From contig JAFZZM010000054.1 of the NCBI GenBank assembly GCA_017615755.1, positions 1 to 64,000 on the forward strand: a DNA stretch of 64,000 nt, in the 5' to 3' direction. This DNA comes from Clostridiales bacterium (lineage in GTDB: Bacteria; Bacillota; Clostridia; Saccharofermentanales; Saccharofermentanaceae). The notes under the pieces were generated by a model that was not told where the DNA came from, made no database searches, and saw only the letters and a list, made by a program, of their open reading frames with translations. Shown in pieces: positions 33,980 to 43,064 of the stretch; the first letter of the stretch is position 1, and the number at the start of each line of letters is the position of its first letter. Both the position numbers and the translations under genes were made by a program.

Positions 33980-36421
33980 ATGAATATACTCGACTACATG
34001 AAAGACCATTTCCTGTTTCTCGATGGAGGTATGGGAACACTTTTGCAGGAGGCAGGCCTTCAGCCGGGAGAACTTCCGGAACGATGGAATGTGTCCTGTC
34101 CGGAGGAGATCATCCGTATCCAGAAGTCATACTATGACGCGGGTTCCAATGTTGTTTTGAGTAATACGTTTGGTGCGAATGGTTTGAAATTCGATGACGA
34201 AGAACTGGAGACCTTGATCAAGGCTGCGGTGGAGAATGCCCGTGAAGCGGCACGTCAGAGCACCGGCACACAGGAAAAGTTTGTGGCGCTGGACATCGGC
34301 TCTCTTGGTAAACTTTTAAAACCATATGGTGATTATGAATTTGAAGACGCGGTAGCGATGTACAGCAAGACCGTGCGTTTCGGCGTGAAGGCCGGCGTCG
34401 ATCTGATCTTCATCGAGACCATGAACGACAGTTATGATACGAAAGCTGCACTTCTTGCGGCGAAGGAGAATTCGGACCTTCCGGTATTTGTTTCCAATGC
34501 ATACGGTGCGGACGGAAAACTGATGACCGGTGCCTGCCCGGCGGCGATGGTCGCCATGCTCGAAGGCATGCATGCAGATGCCATCGGTGCGAACTGCTCG
34601 CTTGGCCCGGACCAGCTTGTAGGCGTAATGGAGGAGTATCTCGAATATGCTTCCGTTCCGGTCCTTTTGAAACCGAATGCGGGCCTGCCGAGAAGTGAAA
34701 ACGGAAAGACCGTCTATGATGTATTCCCACCGGAGTTTGCCGAATCGGTCGGAAAACTTCTGGAGAAGGGCATCCGTATTGCGGGTGGCTGCTGCGGTAC
34801 GACGCCGGACTATATCCGCGCAGTCGTAGAAAGATCCAAGTCGATCACACCTGTCCCGGTAACCGAGAAGAACCGTTCCTTGGTTTCCTCCTATACACAG
34901 GCAGTGGAGTTCGGTAGAAGTCCGATCCTGATCGGTGAGCGTATCAATCCGACCGGCAAGAAGCGTTTCCAGCAGGCACTCCGTGAAAACGATATCGACT
35001 ATATTCTGGGCGAAGCTCTGAAGCAACAGGATGCAGGCGTCCAGCTTCTGGACGTAAACGTAGGTCTGCCGGAGATCGACGAGCCGGCATTCCTTCTTCG
35101 TGCGGTAAAAGAACTGCAGGCCGTGACCGACCTTCCGCTTCAGCTGGATACGACCGACCCGGTTGCGATGGAGGCAGGACTTCGTGCATATAACGGAAAG
35201 GCCATGGTCAATTCCGTCAACGGAAAAGAAGAAGTCATGAGCGTCATTTTTCCGCTCGTTGCCAAGTACGGCGGATTTGTTGTCGCTCTGACACTCGATG
35301 AAGGCGGTATTCCGGATACAGCAGAAGAACGTGTGGCCATTGCCGCGAAGATCATCAAGCGCGCGGCTGACTATGGAATCTCTAAGAAAGACCTGATCTT
35401 CGACCCGCTGGCTATGACGATCTCCGCCGATACGACCGCGGCGCTTGCCACGATGCAGGCAGTGCATAAGATCCGCCACGATCTTGGGGTTAATACTTCT
35501 TTGGGTATTTCCAATGTTTCATTCGGACTTCCGAGCAGAAACATCATCACATCGACATTCTTTGCTTTGTGCTTGCAGGACGGATTGTCTGCGGCGATCA
35601 TGAACCCGTATTCGCAGGAAATGATGAATGTCTACTATGCATTCCGTGCTCTCCATAATATGGATGAAAACTGCATGGATTATATCAACTATGCCCAGAA
35701 TCTTCCGGCACCGTCAATGACGGCTCCTGCTGCAGGTGCTGCACCGGCAGGCGCTCCGGCAGCGGATGCGTCCTCTTCGGGCGGACCGGCAACGGAACTG
35801 CAGAAAGCCATCGTCCGTGGCTTGAAAGAGAAGACGGGTTCTCTCACAAAAGCATTACTTGCCGAGAAGAAACCACTGGAGATCATTCAGGAAGAAGTTA
35901 TCCCGGCACTCAATATCGTGGGTGAAGATTTCGAAAAGAAAAAAGTATATCTGCCACAGCTCCTGATGGCGGCAGAAGCGGCAAAGGCTGCTTTTGAAGA
36001 GGTGAAGAAACTGATGGCGGAAGACGGCGGTGACGGACCGAAGAGATGTGCTTTTGTCATCGCAACGGTCCATGGTGACATCCATGACATCGGAAAGAAT
36101 ATCGTGAAACTGATCTTGGAGAACTACGGATTTGCCGTCAGCGATCTGGGCAAAGATGTGCCCGAGCAGACCGTAGTCGACGAAGTGATCCGTCTCCATG
36201 CACCGATCGTGGGTCTTTCGGCCCTGATGACCACTACCGTTCCGGCGATGGAAGAAACGATCAAGCTTCTTCGCGAGCAGGCACCATGGGCGAAAGTCTG
36301 TGTAGGCGGTGCGGTGCTGACGCAGGAGTATGCGGATGCCATTGGTGCGGACCGCTATTGCCGGGATGCAATGGAAACTGTACGTTATGCAGAAGAAATC
36401 GACCAGGCTCTGCAGGGTTGA
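33980..36421 (+). CDS. metH: Cobalamin-dependent methionine synthase (MetH, no activation domain)
   Basis: An 813-residue enzyme that moves methyl from 5-methyl-THF to homocysteine via cobalamin. Residues 1-300: homocysteine domain, with zinc-binding cysteines in GANCSLGP and AGGCCGTTP. Residues about 310-570: folate (pterin) domain with IGERINPTGKKRFQQA. An Ala/Pro linker (about 573-605) leads to the cobalamin cap (about 605-690) and B12 domain, whose VHGDIHDIGKN near 697-707 holds the cobalt-binding His. The activation domain is absent and is encoded at 30712. ATG 33980 has AGGGGTG upstream. The response regulator gene begins 21 bases after the stop. No B12 riboswitch is visible. Confidence 0.93.
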   Translation: MNILDYMKDHFLFLDGGMGTLLQEAGLQPGELPERWNVSCPEEIIRIQKSYYDAGSNVVLSNTFGANGLKFDDEELETLIKAAVENAREAARQSTGTQEKFVALDIGSLGKLLKPYGDYEFEDAVAMYSKTVRFGVKAGVDLIFIETMNDSYDTKAALLAAKENSDLPVFVSNAYGADGKLMTGACPAAMVAMLEGMHADAIGANCSLGPDQLVGVMEEYLEYASVPVLLKPNAGLPRSENGKTVYDVFPPEFAESVGKLLEKGIRIAGGCCGTTPDYIRAVVERSKSITPVPVTEKNRSLVSSYTQAVEFGRSPILIGERINPTGKKRFQQALRENDIDYILGEALKQQDAGVQLLDVNVGLPEIDEPAFLLRAVKELQAVTDLPLQLDTTDPVAMEAGLRAYNGKAMVNSVNGKEEVMSVIFPLVAKYGGFVVALTLDEGGIPDTAEERVAIAAKIIKRAADYGISKKDLIFDPLAMTISADTTAALATMQAVHKIRHDLGVNTSLGISNVSFGLPSRNIITSTFFALCLQDGLSAAIMNPYSQEMMNVYYAFRALHNMDENCMDYINYAQNLPAPSMTAPAAGAAPAGAPAADASSSGGPATELQKAIVRGLKEKTGSLTKALLAEKKPLEIIQEEVIPALNIVGEDFEKKKVYLPQLLMAAEAAKAAFEEVKKLMAEDGGDGPKRCAFVIATVHGDIHDIGKNIVKLILENYGFAVSDLGKDVPEQTVVDEVIRLHAPIVGLSALMTTTVPAMEETIKLLREQAPWAKVCVGGAVLTQEYADAIGADRYCRDAMETVRYAEEIDQALQG

Positions 36422-36442
36422 TTCTGATTTGGGGGAAGGAAT

Positions 36443-37144
36443 ATGCATTACAGCGTTCTGATCGTGGACGACGAACAAGAGCTTTCGGAGTATACCTGTA
36501 AGTATTTCAATATGTCAGGGGTATCGGCCGCATATGCGCTTGACCAGAAATCGGCGCTGGATTTCTTCGAGGAAAATACGTGTTCACTGATCCTTCTGGA
36601 TATTAATCTCGGAGAGGATTCCGGCTTTGAACTGTGCCAGATGATCCGTGCAAAAATGAATGTCCCGATCTTTTTCATTAGCGCAAGACAGGCGGAGGAC
36701 GATATGCTCCTGGCGCTGTCCATCGGCGGGGATGATTATATCTGTAAGCCGTATTCACTCGGTGTTCTTCTGGCAAAAGTGAAAGCGGTTCTTAAGCGTT
36801 ACGAAGAATCAAAGAGCAATGTGGAAAGCGAAGAACCGAAGAATCTTGTAAAACTCGGAAAAGTCACGATCGATCTTTCAAAGGCTGTCGTGATCCGTGA
36901 CGAAGAGAAGCTGCCCCTTAAGTCGATGGAATTCCGACTTCTGGTCTACATGCTCAATAACAGAAACCGCATCATTAAGAAAGAAGAATTCTTCGAGAAG
37001 ATCTGGGGGTCGGAGTTCGTGGGTGACGTCACGCTCAACGTCCATATTCGTCATCTCCGTGAAAAAATCGAAGAAGATCCGAGTAACCCGATCCACATTA
37101 AGACGGTATGGGGAAGCGGCTTCATCCTGGAGGATGCACCGTGA
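36443..37144 (+). CDS. OmpR-family response regulator
   Basis: A 233-residue regulator. Receiver domain 1-120: acidic pocket VDDE, phospho-acceptor Asp near 52 in LLDINLG, Lys in CKPYSLG. The OmpR winged helix covers about 135-233 (MEFRLLVYMLNNRNR; VTLNVHIRHLREKIEEDP; IKTVWGSGFIL). It is co-translated with the kinase (4-base GTGA overlap). The likely target is the following ABC transporter: three CGATTAAA repeats lie between kinase and transporter genes. Such four-gene sets typically respond to cell-envelope peptides. GGGGAAGGAAT precedes ATG. Confidence 0.9.
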   Translation: MHYSVLIVDDEQELSEYTCKYFNMSGVSAAYALDQKSALDFFEENTCSLILLDINLGEDSGFELCQMIRAKMNVPIFFISARQAEDDMLLALSIGGDDYICKPYSLGVLLAKVKAVLKRYEESKSNVESEEPKNLVKLGKVTIDLSKAVVIRDEEKLPLKSMEFRLLVYMLNNRNRIIKKEEFFEKIWGSEFVGDVTLNVHIRHLREKIEEDPSNPIHIKTVWGSGFILEDAP

Positions 37145-38433
37145 AGATCCGATCCTTTCTTCTTTATATCGCATTCTTTCTCGTTCTGATCATTCTGGCC
37201 GGTGTGTACATCGGCAATCTCGGTGTGCGTGAGATCGATTCCTATCCGACAGAGATCAACCGTCTGGTGATTTCGCTCGGCAAGGACTGGGACAAGACGA
37301 AACTCCGCAAAAAGGAAAAGATCGAGAGCGACCAGCCTTTCGACTATGCGGTCATCGATGGTGAAGGAAATCTTCTTGTTTACTCGAAAGAGAAAATGTC
37401 TACTTCCGTTTCTGCGGCCACGACCCATTATGACGCAGTCCGCGATATCACGACAGAAGACGGAACGATCGTAGGAAAACTCATCGTCCATAACAACTAC
37501 CAGGAGCAGCAGGTCCAGAGAAACCGCACGATAGCGATGCTGGTGGGCGGCTTTCTCCTCCTGATGCTGGTTATATCGGTTATCTATTTCCTATATCTGA
37601 AAAGACGCGTTGTGGATCCTTTTGACAAGATGAAAGACTTCGCGGCGGAGGTCGCGGCCGGCAATCTCGATGCCCCGATGAAGATGGATAAAGGAAACGT
37701 CTTCGGTGCGTTTACGGGTGCTTTTGACATCATGAGAGACGAGCTTCGGGCAAGTAAACTTCGTGAAGCGGAAGCGGTGCAGGCGCGAAAAGAACTCGTT
37801 GCGCAGCTTTCACATGATATTAAGACGCCGGTGACGTCCATCAAGGCGATGGCCGACGTAATGGAACTTTCGGCAAAGAGCGAAGAAGAGAAGACGACGA
37901 TCCGAAGCATCAATGCGAAAGCAGACCAGATCGACAGTCTGGTGTCGAATCTTTTCCATGCGACACTCGAGGAACTGGAGCACCTGGAAGTGAAGCTCGG
38001 CGAAGTAACTTCGGGAGATATCACGCACTTTATTTCTGAAGCTGACCATAAACATAAGGTGGCCGGGTTCAAGATCGAGGATGCCGTAGTGCAGGCCGAT
38101 CCGCTTCGCTTGAACCAGGTCATCAACAACATCTTTTCCAATTCCTATAAGTATGCGGACACGGAGATGACGGTGACCAGCCGGTGCGAGAAAGGCATCG
38201 ACGGAGTGCGTTTTCTCGTGATTGAGATTGGGGATAAGGGCGGCGGTGTGCCGGAGGAAGAAATCGAGAAGATCTTCGGCAAATTCAAGCGTGGTTCAAA
38301 TGCGGAAGGGAAAGACGGAACGGGCCTGGGTCTTTATATTTCCCGTTATTTCATGGAGAAAATGGGCGGCGAGATCACCTGCCTGAACCGCGATGGCGGA
38401 ATGGTTGTCGTGCTGCGATTAAAACTTTTGTAA
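37141..38433 (+). CDS. Sensor histidine kinase
   Basis: A 430-residue membrane kinase. Membrane segment one is about 5-23; an extracellular loop of about 95 residues follows; segment two is about 128-150. Then HAMP (about 150-205, VVDPFDKMKDFAAEVAAGNL), the phospho-acceptor His in LSHDIKTPVTS near 224, and the ATPase domain with N-box NNIFSNSYKYAD, G1 IGDKGGGVP, F-box KFKRG and G2 GTGLGLYIS. GTG 37141 overlaps the stop of the regulator gene. The extracellular loop is moderate in size, unlike BceS-type kinases, so it could sense a ligand directly. Confidence 0.9.
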   Translation: MKIRSFLLYIAFFLVLIILAGVYIGNLGVREIDSYPTEINRLVISLGKDWDKTKLRKKEKIESDQPFDYAVIDGEGNLLVYSKEKMSTSVSAATTHYDAVRDITTEDGTIVGKLIVHNNYQEQQVQRNRTIAMLVGGFLLLMLVISVIYFLYLKRRVVDPFDKMKDFAAEVAAGNLDAPMKMDKGNVFGAFTGAFDIMRDELRASKLREAEAVQARKELVAQLSHDIKTPVTSIKAMADVMELSAKSEEEKTTIRSINAKADQIDSLVSNLFHATLEELEHLEVKLGEVTSGDITHFISEADHKHKVAGFKIEDAVVQADPLRLNQVINNIFSNSYKYADTEMTVTSRCEKGIDGVRFLVIEIGDKGGGVPEEEIEKIFGKFKRGSNAEGKDGTGLGLYISRYFMEKMGGEITCLNRDGGMVVVLRLKLL

Positions 38434-38456
38434 GACACGATTAAAGAACGATTAAA
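38416..38456 (+). promoter_or_regulatory. Three CGATTAAA direct repeats (candidate regulator operator)
   Basis: CGATTAAA occurs at 38416-38423, 38438-38445 and 38449-38456, start spacing 22 and 11 bases, i.e. on one face of the helix. A weaker AGATTTAAA lies at 38467-38475 and a TATACT (-10 like) at 38489-38494. OmpR-type regulators bind direct repeats of this spacing. Confidence 0.5.
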
Positions 38457-38496
38457 AATCAGACAAAGATTTAAAAAATCACCTGAACTATACTAA

Positions 38497-38526
38497 GACC
38501 GTACAGAGAAAACTGTGCGGTCATTT
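38497..38526 (+). terminator. Hairpin between kinase and ABC transporter genes
   Basis: GACCGTACAG (38497-38506) pairs with CTGTGCGGTC (38513-38522) with one G-T pair, then ATTTT. It may end the two-component transcript or weaken readthrough; it also lies just after the -10-like TATACT. Confidence 0.55.
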
Positions 38527-38557
38527 TCGTGTAGGAGAAGACGGAAGGAGACATCAA

Positions 38558-39319
38558 GTGGAGAAAAAAGTCATCATTAAAACGGATAAACTAAGCAAGA
38601 GTTTCTCGGTTTCCGGGAAGCAGTACCATATCATCAAGAACCTCGATCTCGAGATCTACGACGGCGATTTTACCGTCATCATGGGTTCGTCCGGTGCCGG
38701 AAAATCAACCCTCCTTTATGCGCTTTCCGGCATGGACAAGCCTTCCCTCGGACACATCGATTACGCAGGATCCGAGATCACTGAAATGAACGACGACCAG
38801 CTCGCGGTCTTTAGAAGAAAACACTGCGGCTTCGTCTTCCAGCAGGTACACCTCGTGGACAGCATGAGCATCATGGATAACGCTATCTCCACAGGTATGC
38901 TGGTCGGACAGAAACAGAAAGATCTGAAGAAAAAAGCGGCAGCGCTTTTCGAGCGGGTCGGTATCAATGAAGAAATGACAGACAAATTCCCGGCCCAACT
39001 CAGCGGTGGTGAAGCACAGCGTGCGGCGATGGTCCGTGCAGTCATCAACGATCCGGATGTCGTCTTCGCAGACGAGCCGACCGGTGCACTGAACTCAGCG
39101 GGTGTCGAAGCAGTGCTCAATGTTCTGACAGACATCAACAACGAAGGTCAGTCGGTCGTCATGGTTACTCACGATATTAAATCTGCAAGACGCGCGAACC
39201 GTATCCTCTATCTCGAGGACGGCGGTATCAAAGGGGAGTGCAACCCCGGAAAATACGTGAGTGGCGACAAGAAGAGACATGAGATGATCCGTGGATTTCT
39301 GGAGGAGATGGGATGGTAA
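38558..39319 (+). CDS. ABC transporter ATPase (MacB/BceA/LolD-like)
   Basis: A 253-residue ATPase. Walker A GSSGAGKST (about 44-52), Q-loop FVFQQVHLVDSMSIMDN, signature LSGGEAQR (about 148-155), Walker B VVFADEPTGALN and His switch VTHD. Sequence is of the type partnered with FtsX-domain permeases, which pump or remove peptides or lipoproteins rather than import. GTG 38558 has AAGGAG 7-10 bases upstream. Its stop overlaps the permease start by 7 bases. Confidence 0.9.
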   Translation: MEKKVIIKTDKLSKSFSVSGKQYHIIKNLDLEIYDGDFTVIMGSSGAGKSTLLYALSGMDKPSLGHIDYAGSEITEMNDDQLAVFRRKHCGFVFQQVHLVDSMSIMDNAISTGMLVGQKQKDLKKKAAALFERVGINEEMTDKFPAQLSGGEAQRAAMVRAVINDPDVVFADEPTGALNSAGVEAVLNVLTDINNEGQSVVMVTHDIKSARRANRILYLEDGGIKGECNPGKYVSGDKKRHEMIRGFLEEMGW

Positions 39320-41670
39320 AACTGATTCGTGCCAATATGAGAAAAGACCGAAATGTCCTGGTGGCGTTTCTGGCAATCCTGATCCTGTCTTCGTTGCTTC
39401 TTCATACCGGTTTCTTTATCGGGCAGTACAGCTCAATCTACGATGAAAAAGCGGAGAAGACACACGAAGCTGACGTGCTGGGTTATGTATTCGGTACGGA
39501 TGAAGAAATAGCAGACGCGCTGAGTGGTGTAAAAGAAATCGCGGATTTTTCTTCCCAGGATATGATCATGGCAGGTACCGTGAAGCTCACCGTAAATGAC
39601 TCGGATGAAGAGTTGGACCTGGAAGGTGGAACTTACACCCGGATCGGTGAATACGGTGCCGCGGATGAGTATGCTTTCCTCGAGCGGGATGAATCTTTTT
39701 TCGGTCCGAAAATGTATCTGAATTCGTATTATGCGGCAATAAATAACATCAAGACAGGCGACATAGTCCACATGAAATCCCCGGTTATTGGAGATATCGA
39801 TTTCACGGTTGCGGGTGTTTTTGAAGCACTCATCGGTGGTAACAGCTACGGCTGGATGGAGGTCATGGTCGACGCCGATTCTTTTTCCAAGATGGCTGAG
39901 ACCGGTGAAAAAGCACTTGCCGAGATGAATTACTATGCCAACCGGAAGATGGTCAAAGTCTATCGTGCAGAAGGTGTTGATAGTGCGACTCTGCTTCAGG
40001 TAGTAAGAAATCAGTTCAATGAAGCCGACATCGCCTACTACGCATATGAGAGAGATCTCGCAAAAGAAGGCTATGTAGCAGTAGCGGACATTATCTCCGG
40101 TCTGGTAACGGCGTTTTCCGTAGTCGTTCTGGCGGTCTGCCTGATCATGATCGTTTTCACGATCAACAATAACATCGACCGAGACGTAAAGAATATCGGT
40201 GCACTTCGTGCTGTCGGACATACGATTGGGCAGCTTCGTGCAGCGATGACGCTCGAATATATTATCGTCGGTATGCTCGGCGGTGTGATCGGGTGCGCGA
40301 TCTCCTATTTCACGATGCCGATCCTGGATAAAGTTATATTTCAGAAAATCACCGGCGTCCTCTGGGTCCTCCGTTTCTGCCCGGGTACGACAGCCATGGT
40401 ACTGGGCGGTATTGCGCTGGCCATGATCGTTGTAGTGTTCTTGTCCACGATCAAGCTCAAGAATCTGCATCCGGCAACGGCACTGCGCTTCGGCCTGAAG
40501 TCCAACAGTTTTAAGAAGAACTACCTTCCGCTCAAAAATACCAATGGCGGATTAAATATCCTTCTTGCACTGAAGAGCATGCTGCAGAGCCAGGGACAGA
40601 ACATCATCCTCCTGGGTGTAATGAGTGTAGTGGCTTTCATGATCATGTTCTCAGGGATCCTTTTCTATAACAGCAAGATCAATCCGACCGAGTTCATGAA
40701 TCTGATCCACGGCGACAATCCGGATGGTTACATCAACGTCAACACGGATACTGAAGAGACGCACCGGATCATGGAAGAAATGAGTAAAGTCCAAGGTGTT
40801 TCCCAGGTGTACGGCTATAACTTTGCCAATATCAGTATTGACGGAAATGAGACATTTGCTTTCTATACCGATAAGCCGGAATACCTGCAGTGCGGCGTAT
40901 ACGAAGGTGCGAACTTTCAGGAAGCCAATGAATGTGTAATCGGAAAGATCATCGCAAACCGTCTCGGCGTTTCCATCGGAGATGAAATCGAAGTGAGCAG
41001 TGGAAACGAATCGGCGAGATTTATTATCACCGGTTTTCAGCAGGCGGTCATGAATCTCGGTGAACGAATCTTCATCAGTGAAGAAGGGGCCAAGCGCCTC
41101 GGTATTGATCCGAACTACGATATCGTCCGCTTCCGTATGGAAGATCCGAGTGTAGAAAGTGTTGACCAGGCTCTTGCCGATATGAAAGCACTGCTCGGAG
41201 ATAAGAGTGTGGCATCGGAAAACTGGTACGATGTGGTACACAGTGGAGAAGGCAACGAGATCTCGGCTGTCGCTCTGATCGTCATGATCATGGTCGCACT
41301 GAATCTGGCGATCATTCTTCTGGTCATCAAGATCCTTCTGAAGACTATCTTCATCAAGAAGGAAAAAGAGTTCGGCATCAAGAAAGCCGTCGGCTTTACC
41401 AGCAAGCAGTTGAAACTGCAGCTTGCCCTGTCACTTATGCCGGTAACGGTCCTTGCCTCTGTAATTGGTGCATTCATCGGATTTTTCGTGGTCAATCCGC
41501 TCCTGACGGTTATCCTTTCCGGTTTCGGAATGGAGAAGGTGGACTTCATGGTCTTCCCGATGCTGATCCTTCTGACGATTGCGGCGATCGGAGTGCTGGT
41601 TTTTGCCATGACCTATGTTATGTCCCGCGGAATCAAGCGTGTCTCCGCATACGAACTGATTTCAGAATAA
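39313..41670 (+). CDS. FtsX-domain ABC transporter permease
   Basis: A 785-residue membrane protein with eight hydrophobic segments: one at about 12-35, three at about 257-385, one at about 435-460 and three at about 650-780. Two FtsX repeats and two large extracellular loops (about 35-255 and 460-645) make it a long MacB-like permease. With the ATPase it likely uses mechanotransmission to extract a substrate from the membrane. The two-component genes just upstream suggest sensing of antimicrobial peptide or envelope stress. The terminal ISRGI-like segment RGIKRVSAYELISE is typical of FtsX C-termini. Confidence 0.87.
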   Translation: MVKLIRANMRKDRNVLVAFLAILILSSLLLHTGFFIGQYSSIYDEKAEKTHEADVLGYVFGTDEEIADALSGVKEIADFSSQDMIMAGTVKLTVNDSDEELDLEGGTYTRIGEYGAADEYAFLERDESFFGPKMYLNSYYAAINNIKTGDIVHMKSPVIGDIDFTVAGVFEALIGGNSYGWMEVMVDADSFSKMAETGEKALAEMNYYANRKMVKVYRAEGVDSATLLQVVRNQFNEADIAYYAYERDLAKEGYVAVADIISGLVTAFSVVVLAVCLIMIVFTINNNIDRDVKNIGALRAVGHTIGQLRAAMTLEYIIVGMLGGVIGCAISYFTMPILDKVIFQKITGVLWVLRFCPGTTAMVLGGIALAMIVVVFLSTIKLKNLHPATALRFGLKSNSFKKNYLPLKNTNGGLNILLALKSMLQSQGQNIILLGVMSVVAFMIMFSGILFYNSKINPTEFMNLIHGDNPDGYINVNTDTEETHRIMEEMSKVQGVSQVYGYNFANISIDGNETFAFYTDKPEYLQCGVYEGANFQEANECVIGKIIANRLGVSIGDEIEVSSGNESARFIITGFQQAVMNLGERIFISEEGAKRLGIDPNYDIVRFRMEDPSVESVDQALADMKALLGDKSVASENWYDVVHSGEGNEISAVALIVMIMVALNLAIILLVIKILLKTIFIKKEKEFGIKKAVGFTSKQLKLQLALSLMPVTVLASVIGAFIGFFVVNPLLTVILSGFGMEKVDFMVFPMLILLTIAAIGVLVFAMTYVMSRGIKRVSAYELISE

Positions 41671-41679
41671 GACGCTTTC

Positions 41680-41688
41680 TGCTATAAT
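41680..41688 (+). promoter_or_regulatory. Extended -10 promoter for GH5 gene
   Basis: TGC then TATAAT (41683-41688), directly after the permease stop and 36 bases before ATG 41724. Confidence 0.6.
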
Positions 41689-41723
41689 ATCCATATCATG
41701 TTCAAGTGAGGAGAAGATGACAC

Positions 41724-42752
41724 ATGAAAACTTGGAATGGATACCAGAAAGGTATTAATTTAGGCGGCTGGCTGTCACAGTGCGATGACACCGAAGAAAC
41801 CTACAGCAATTTTGTTAAAGAAGAAGATATCAGAACGATAAAAGAATGGGGCATGGACCATGTCCGTGTTCCGTTCGATTATGAGCTGATCGAAGATAAG
41901 GAAGGAACCCCGGTTGAGAGCGGTTACGGCCATATTCAGGACGTGATCGACTGGTGCGGAAAGTACGGGCTCAACATGATCCTGGATCTCCATAAGACCA
42001 TGGGTTATTCTTTCGATCCGGCATTCGGAGAAGAAGGATTCTTCGACAGTGAGCGCCTGCAGGAACGTTTTTATCTTCTCTGGGAAAGAGTCGCAGAACG
42101 CTATGGAAAATACGAGGAGCGTCTGGCTTTCGAACTTCTGAATGAGGTAACGGATAAGGCATACGGAGAGCTCTGGAATCAGATCGCCGAGAACTGCATC
42201 AAGCGCATCCGTAAGATCGCACCGACGATCAAGATCCTGGTCGGAGGTTACTGGAACAATAGTGTTGATTCGGTAAAAGATCTTGCGATGCCTTATGACG
42301 AGAACATCATCTACAATTTCCATTGCTATGAGCCGCTGATCTTTACGCATCAGGGCGCGCCGTGGATCCCGTCTATGGATACTTCCTTCCGTATATCCAT
42401 CGATGCATCGTACGGTGAGATGGATCAGGCAGGAGACAAGATGCTCTCACAGATGACGACCGGCTTTAAGGGATTCTCTCCGGATGACAAACTTACCAGT
42501 GCATATTTCGAAAAGATCTTTGCCGAAGCGCTGGCAGTTGCCGAGAAACGTAATGTTGCTCTGTACTGCGGTGAATATGGCGTGATCGACCGAGTAGCTC
42601 CGAAGGATGCAGTGAAGTGGTATTCCATGATCAACGAGATCTTCGTAAAGTACGGTATCGGCCGTGCTGCCTGGAACTATAAGGTGATGGACTTCGGTAT
42701 CTCGGATGCCCGCATGGACGAAGTCCGCGATGAACTTCTGAAGTATCTGTGA
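41724..42752 (+). CDS. Glycoside hydrolase family 5 (endoglucanase/exo-glucanase-like)
   Basis: A 342-residue TIM-barrel glycosidase. It starts KGINLGGWLSQCDD, then VRVPFDYELI; the acid/base Glu is in FELLNEV near 139 and the nucleophile Glu in YCGEYGVI near 283; FHCYEP has the conserved His and Tyr. These are hallmarks of GH5 cellulases and beta-glucanases. Without a signal peptide it is cytoplasmic, so it probably acts on imported beta-glucan oligosaccharides or glucosides. GAGGAGAAG precedes ATG. It stands alone with its own promoter. Confidence 0.9.
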   Translation: MKTWNGYQKGINLGGWLSQCDDTEETYSNFVKEEDIRTIKEWGMDHVRVPFDYELIEDKEGTPVESGYGHIQDVIDWCGKYGLNMILDLHKTMGYSFDPAFGEEGFFDSERLQERFYLLWERVAERYGKYEERLAFELLNEVTDKAYGELWNQIAENCIKRIRKIAPTIKILVGGYWNNSVDSVKDLAMPYDENIIYNFHCYEPLIFTHQGAPWIPSMDTSFRISIDASYGEMDQAGDKMLSQMTTGFKGFSPDDKLTSAYFEKIFAEALAVAEKRNVALYCGEYGVIDRVAPKDAVKWYSMINEIFVKYGIGRAAWNYKVMDFGISDARMDEVRDELLKYL

Positions 42753-42787
42753 TACAAGAAAACGATGAGGCGCAAGTGCTTTGACAT

Positions 42788-42815
42788 TTGACAAAAAACG
42801 TCATCGTGATACACT
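42788..42815 (+). promoter_or_regulatory. Strong promoter of the 40-residue protein gene
   Basis: TTGACA (42788-42793), 16-base spacer ending TGA, then TACACT (42810-42815). A second TTGACA at 42781-42786 overlaps in tandem. The gene starts 30 bases later. Confidence 0.7.
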
Positions 42816-42844
42816 AACACTAGTCTGATTCTGGAGGAATAGTT

Positions 42845-42967
42845 ATGAGAGGAAATAATCCGCAAAAATCGAAATACAGTTCCGGTATGAGATTCCTGGC
42901 AATCTTGTTATCGATCATGATGCTTTCTTCCATCATCATTTTCATTGCGGTCGCGCTCCGCGGCTGA
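42845..42967 (+). CDS. 40-residue single-pass membrane protein
   Basis: A short gene with a full set of signals: near-consensus promoter, GGAGG 7 bases before ATG, 40 codons, TGA, then a terminator. The protein has a basic N-terminus (MRGNNPQKSKYSSGMR), one hydrophobic helix (FLAILLSIMMLSSIIIFIAV) and the tail ALRG. It should insert in the membrane with the basic end inside. I do not recognise a family. It could be a small regulator of a membrane complex or a toxin-like peptide; no antisense RNA or antitoxin is visible. Its single-gene transcription unit indicates a real product. Confidence 0.7.
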   Translation: MRGNNPQKSKYSSGMRFLAILLSIMMLSSIIIFIAVALRG

Positions 42968-43005
42968 TCGGAAGTCCGATCCACGGATAATTACACAGAA
43001 TAAAT

Positions 43006-43040
43006 AAGGGATCTGCTTTTCGGGCGGATCCCTTTTGTTT
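43006..43040. terminator. Bidirectional terminator
   Basis: AAGGGATC (43006-43013) pairs with GATCCCTT (43027-43034), followed on plus by TTGTTTT and on minus by ATTTATTC. It serves the 40-residue gene (plus) and the foldase-like gene (minus). Confidence 0.75.
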
Positions 43041-43064
43041 TCATTCTGTTCTTCAAAAGCACTG

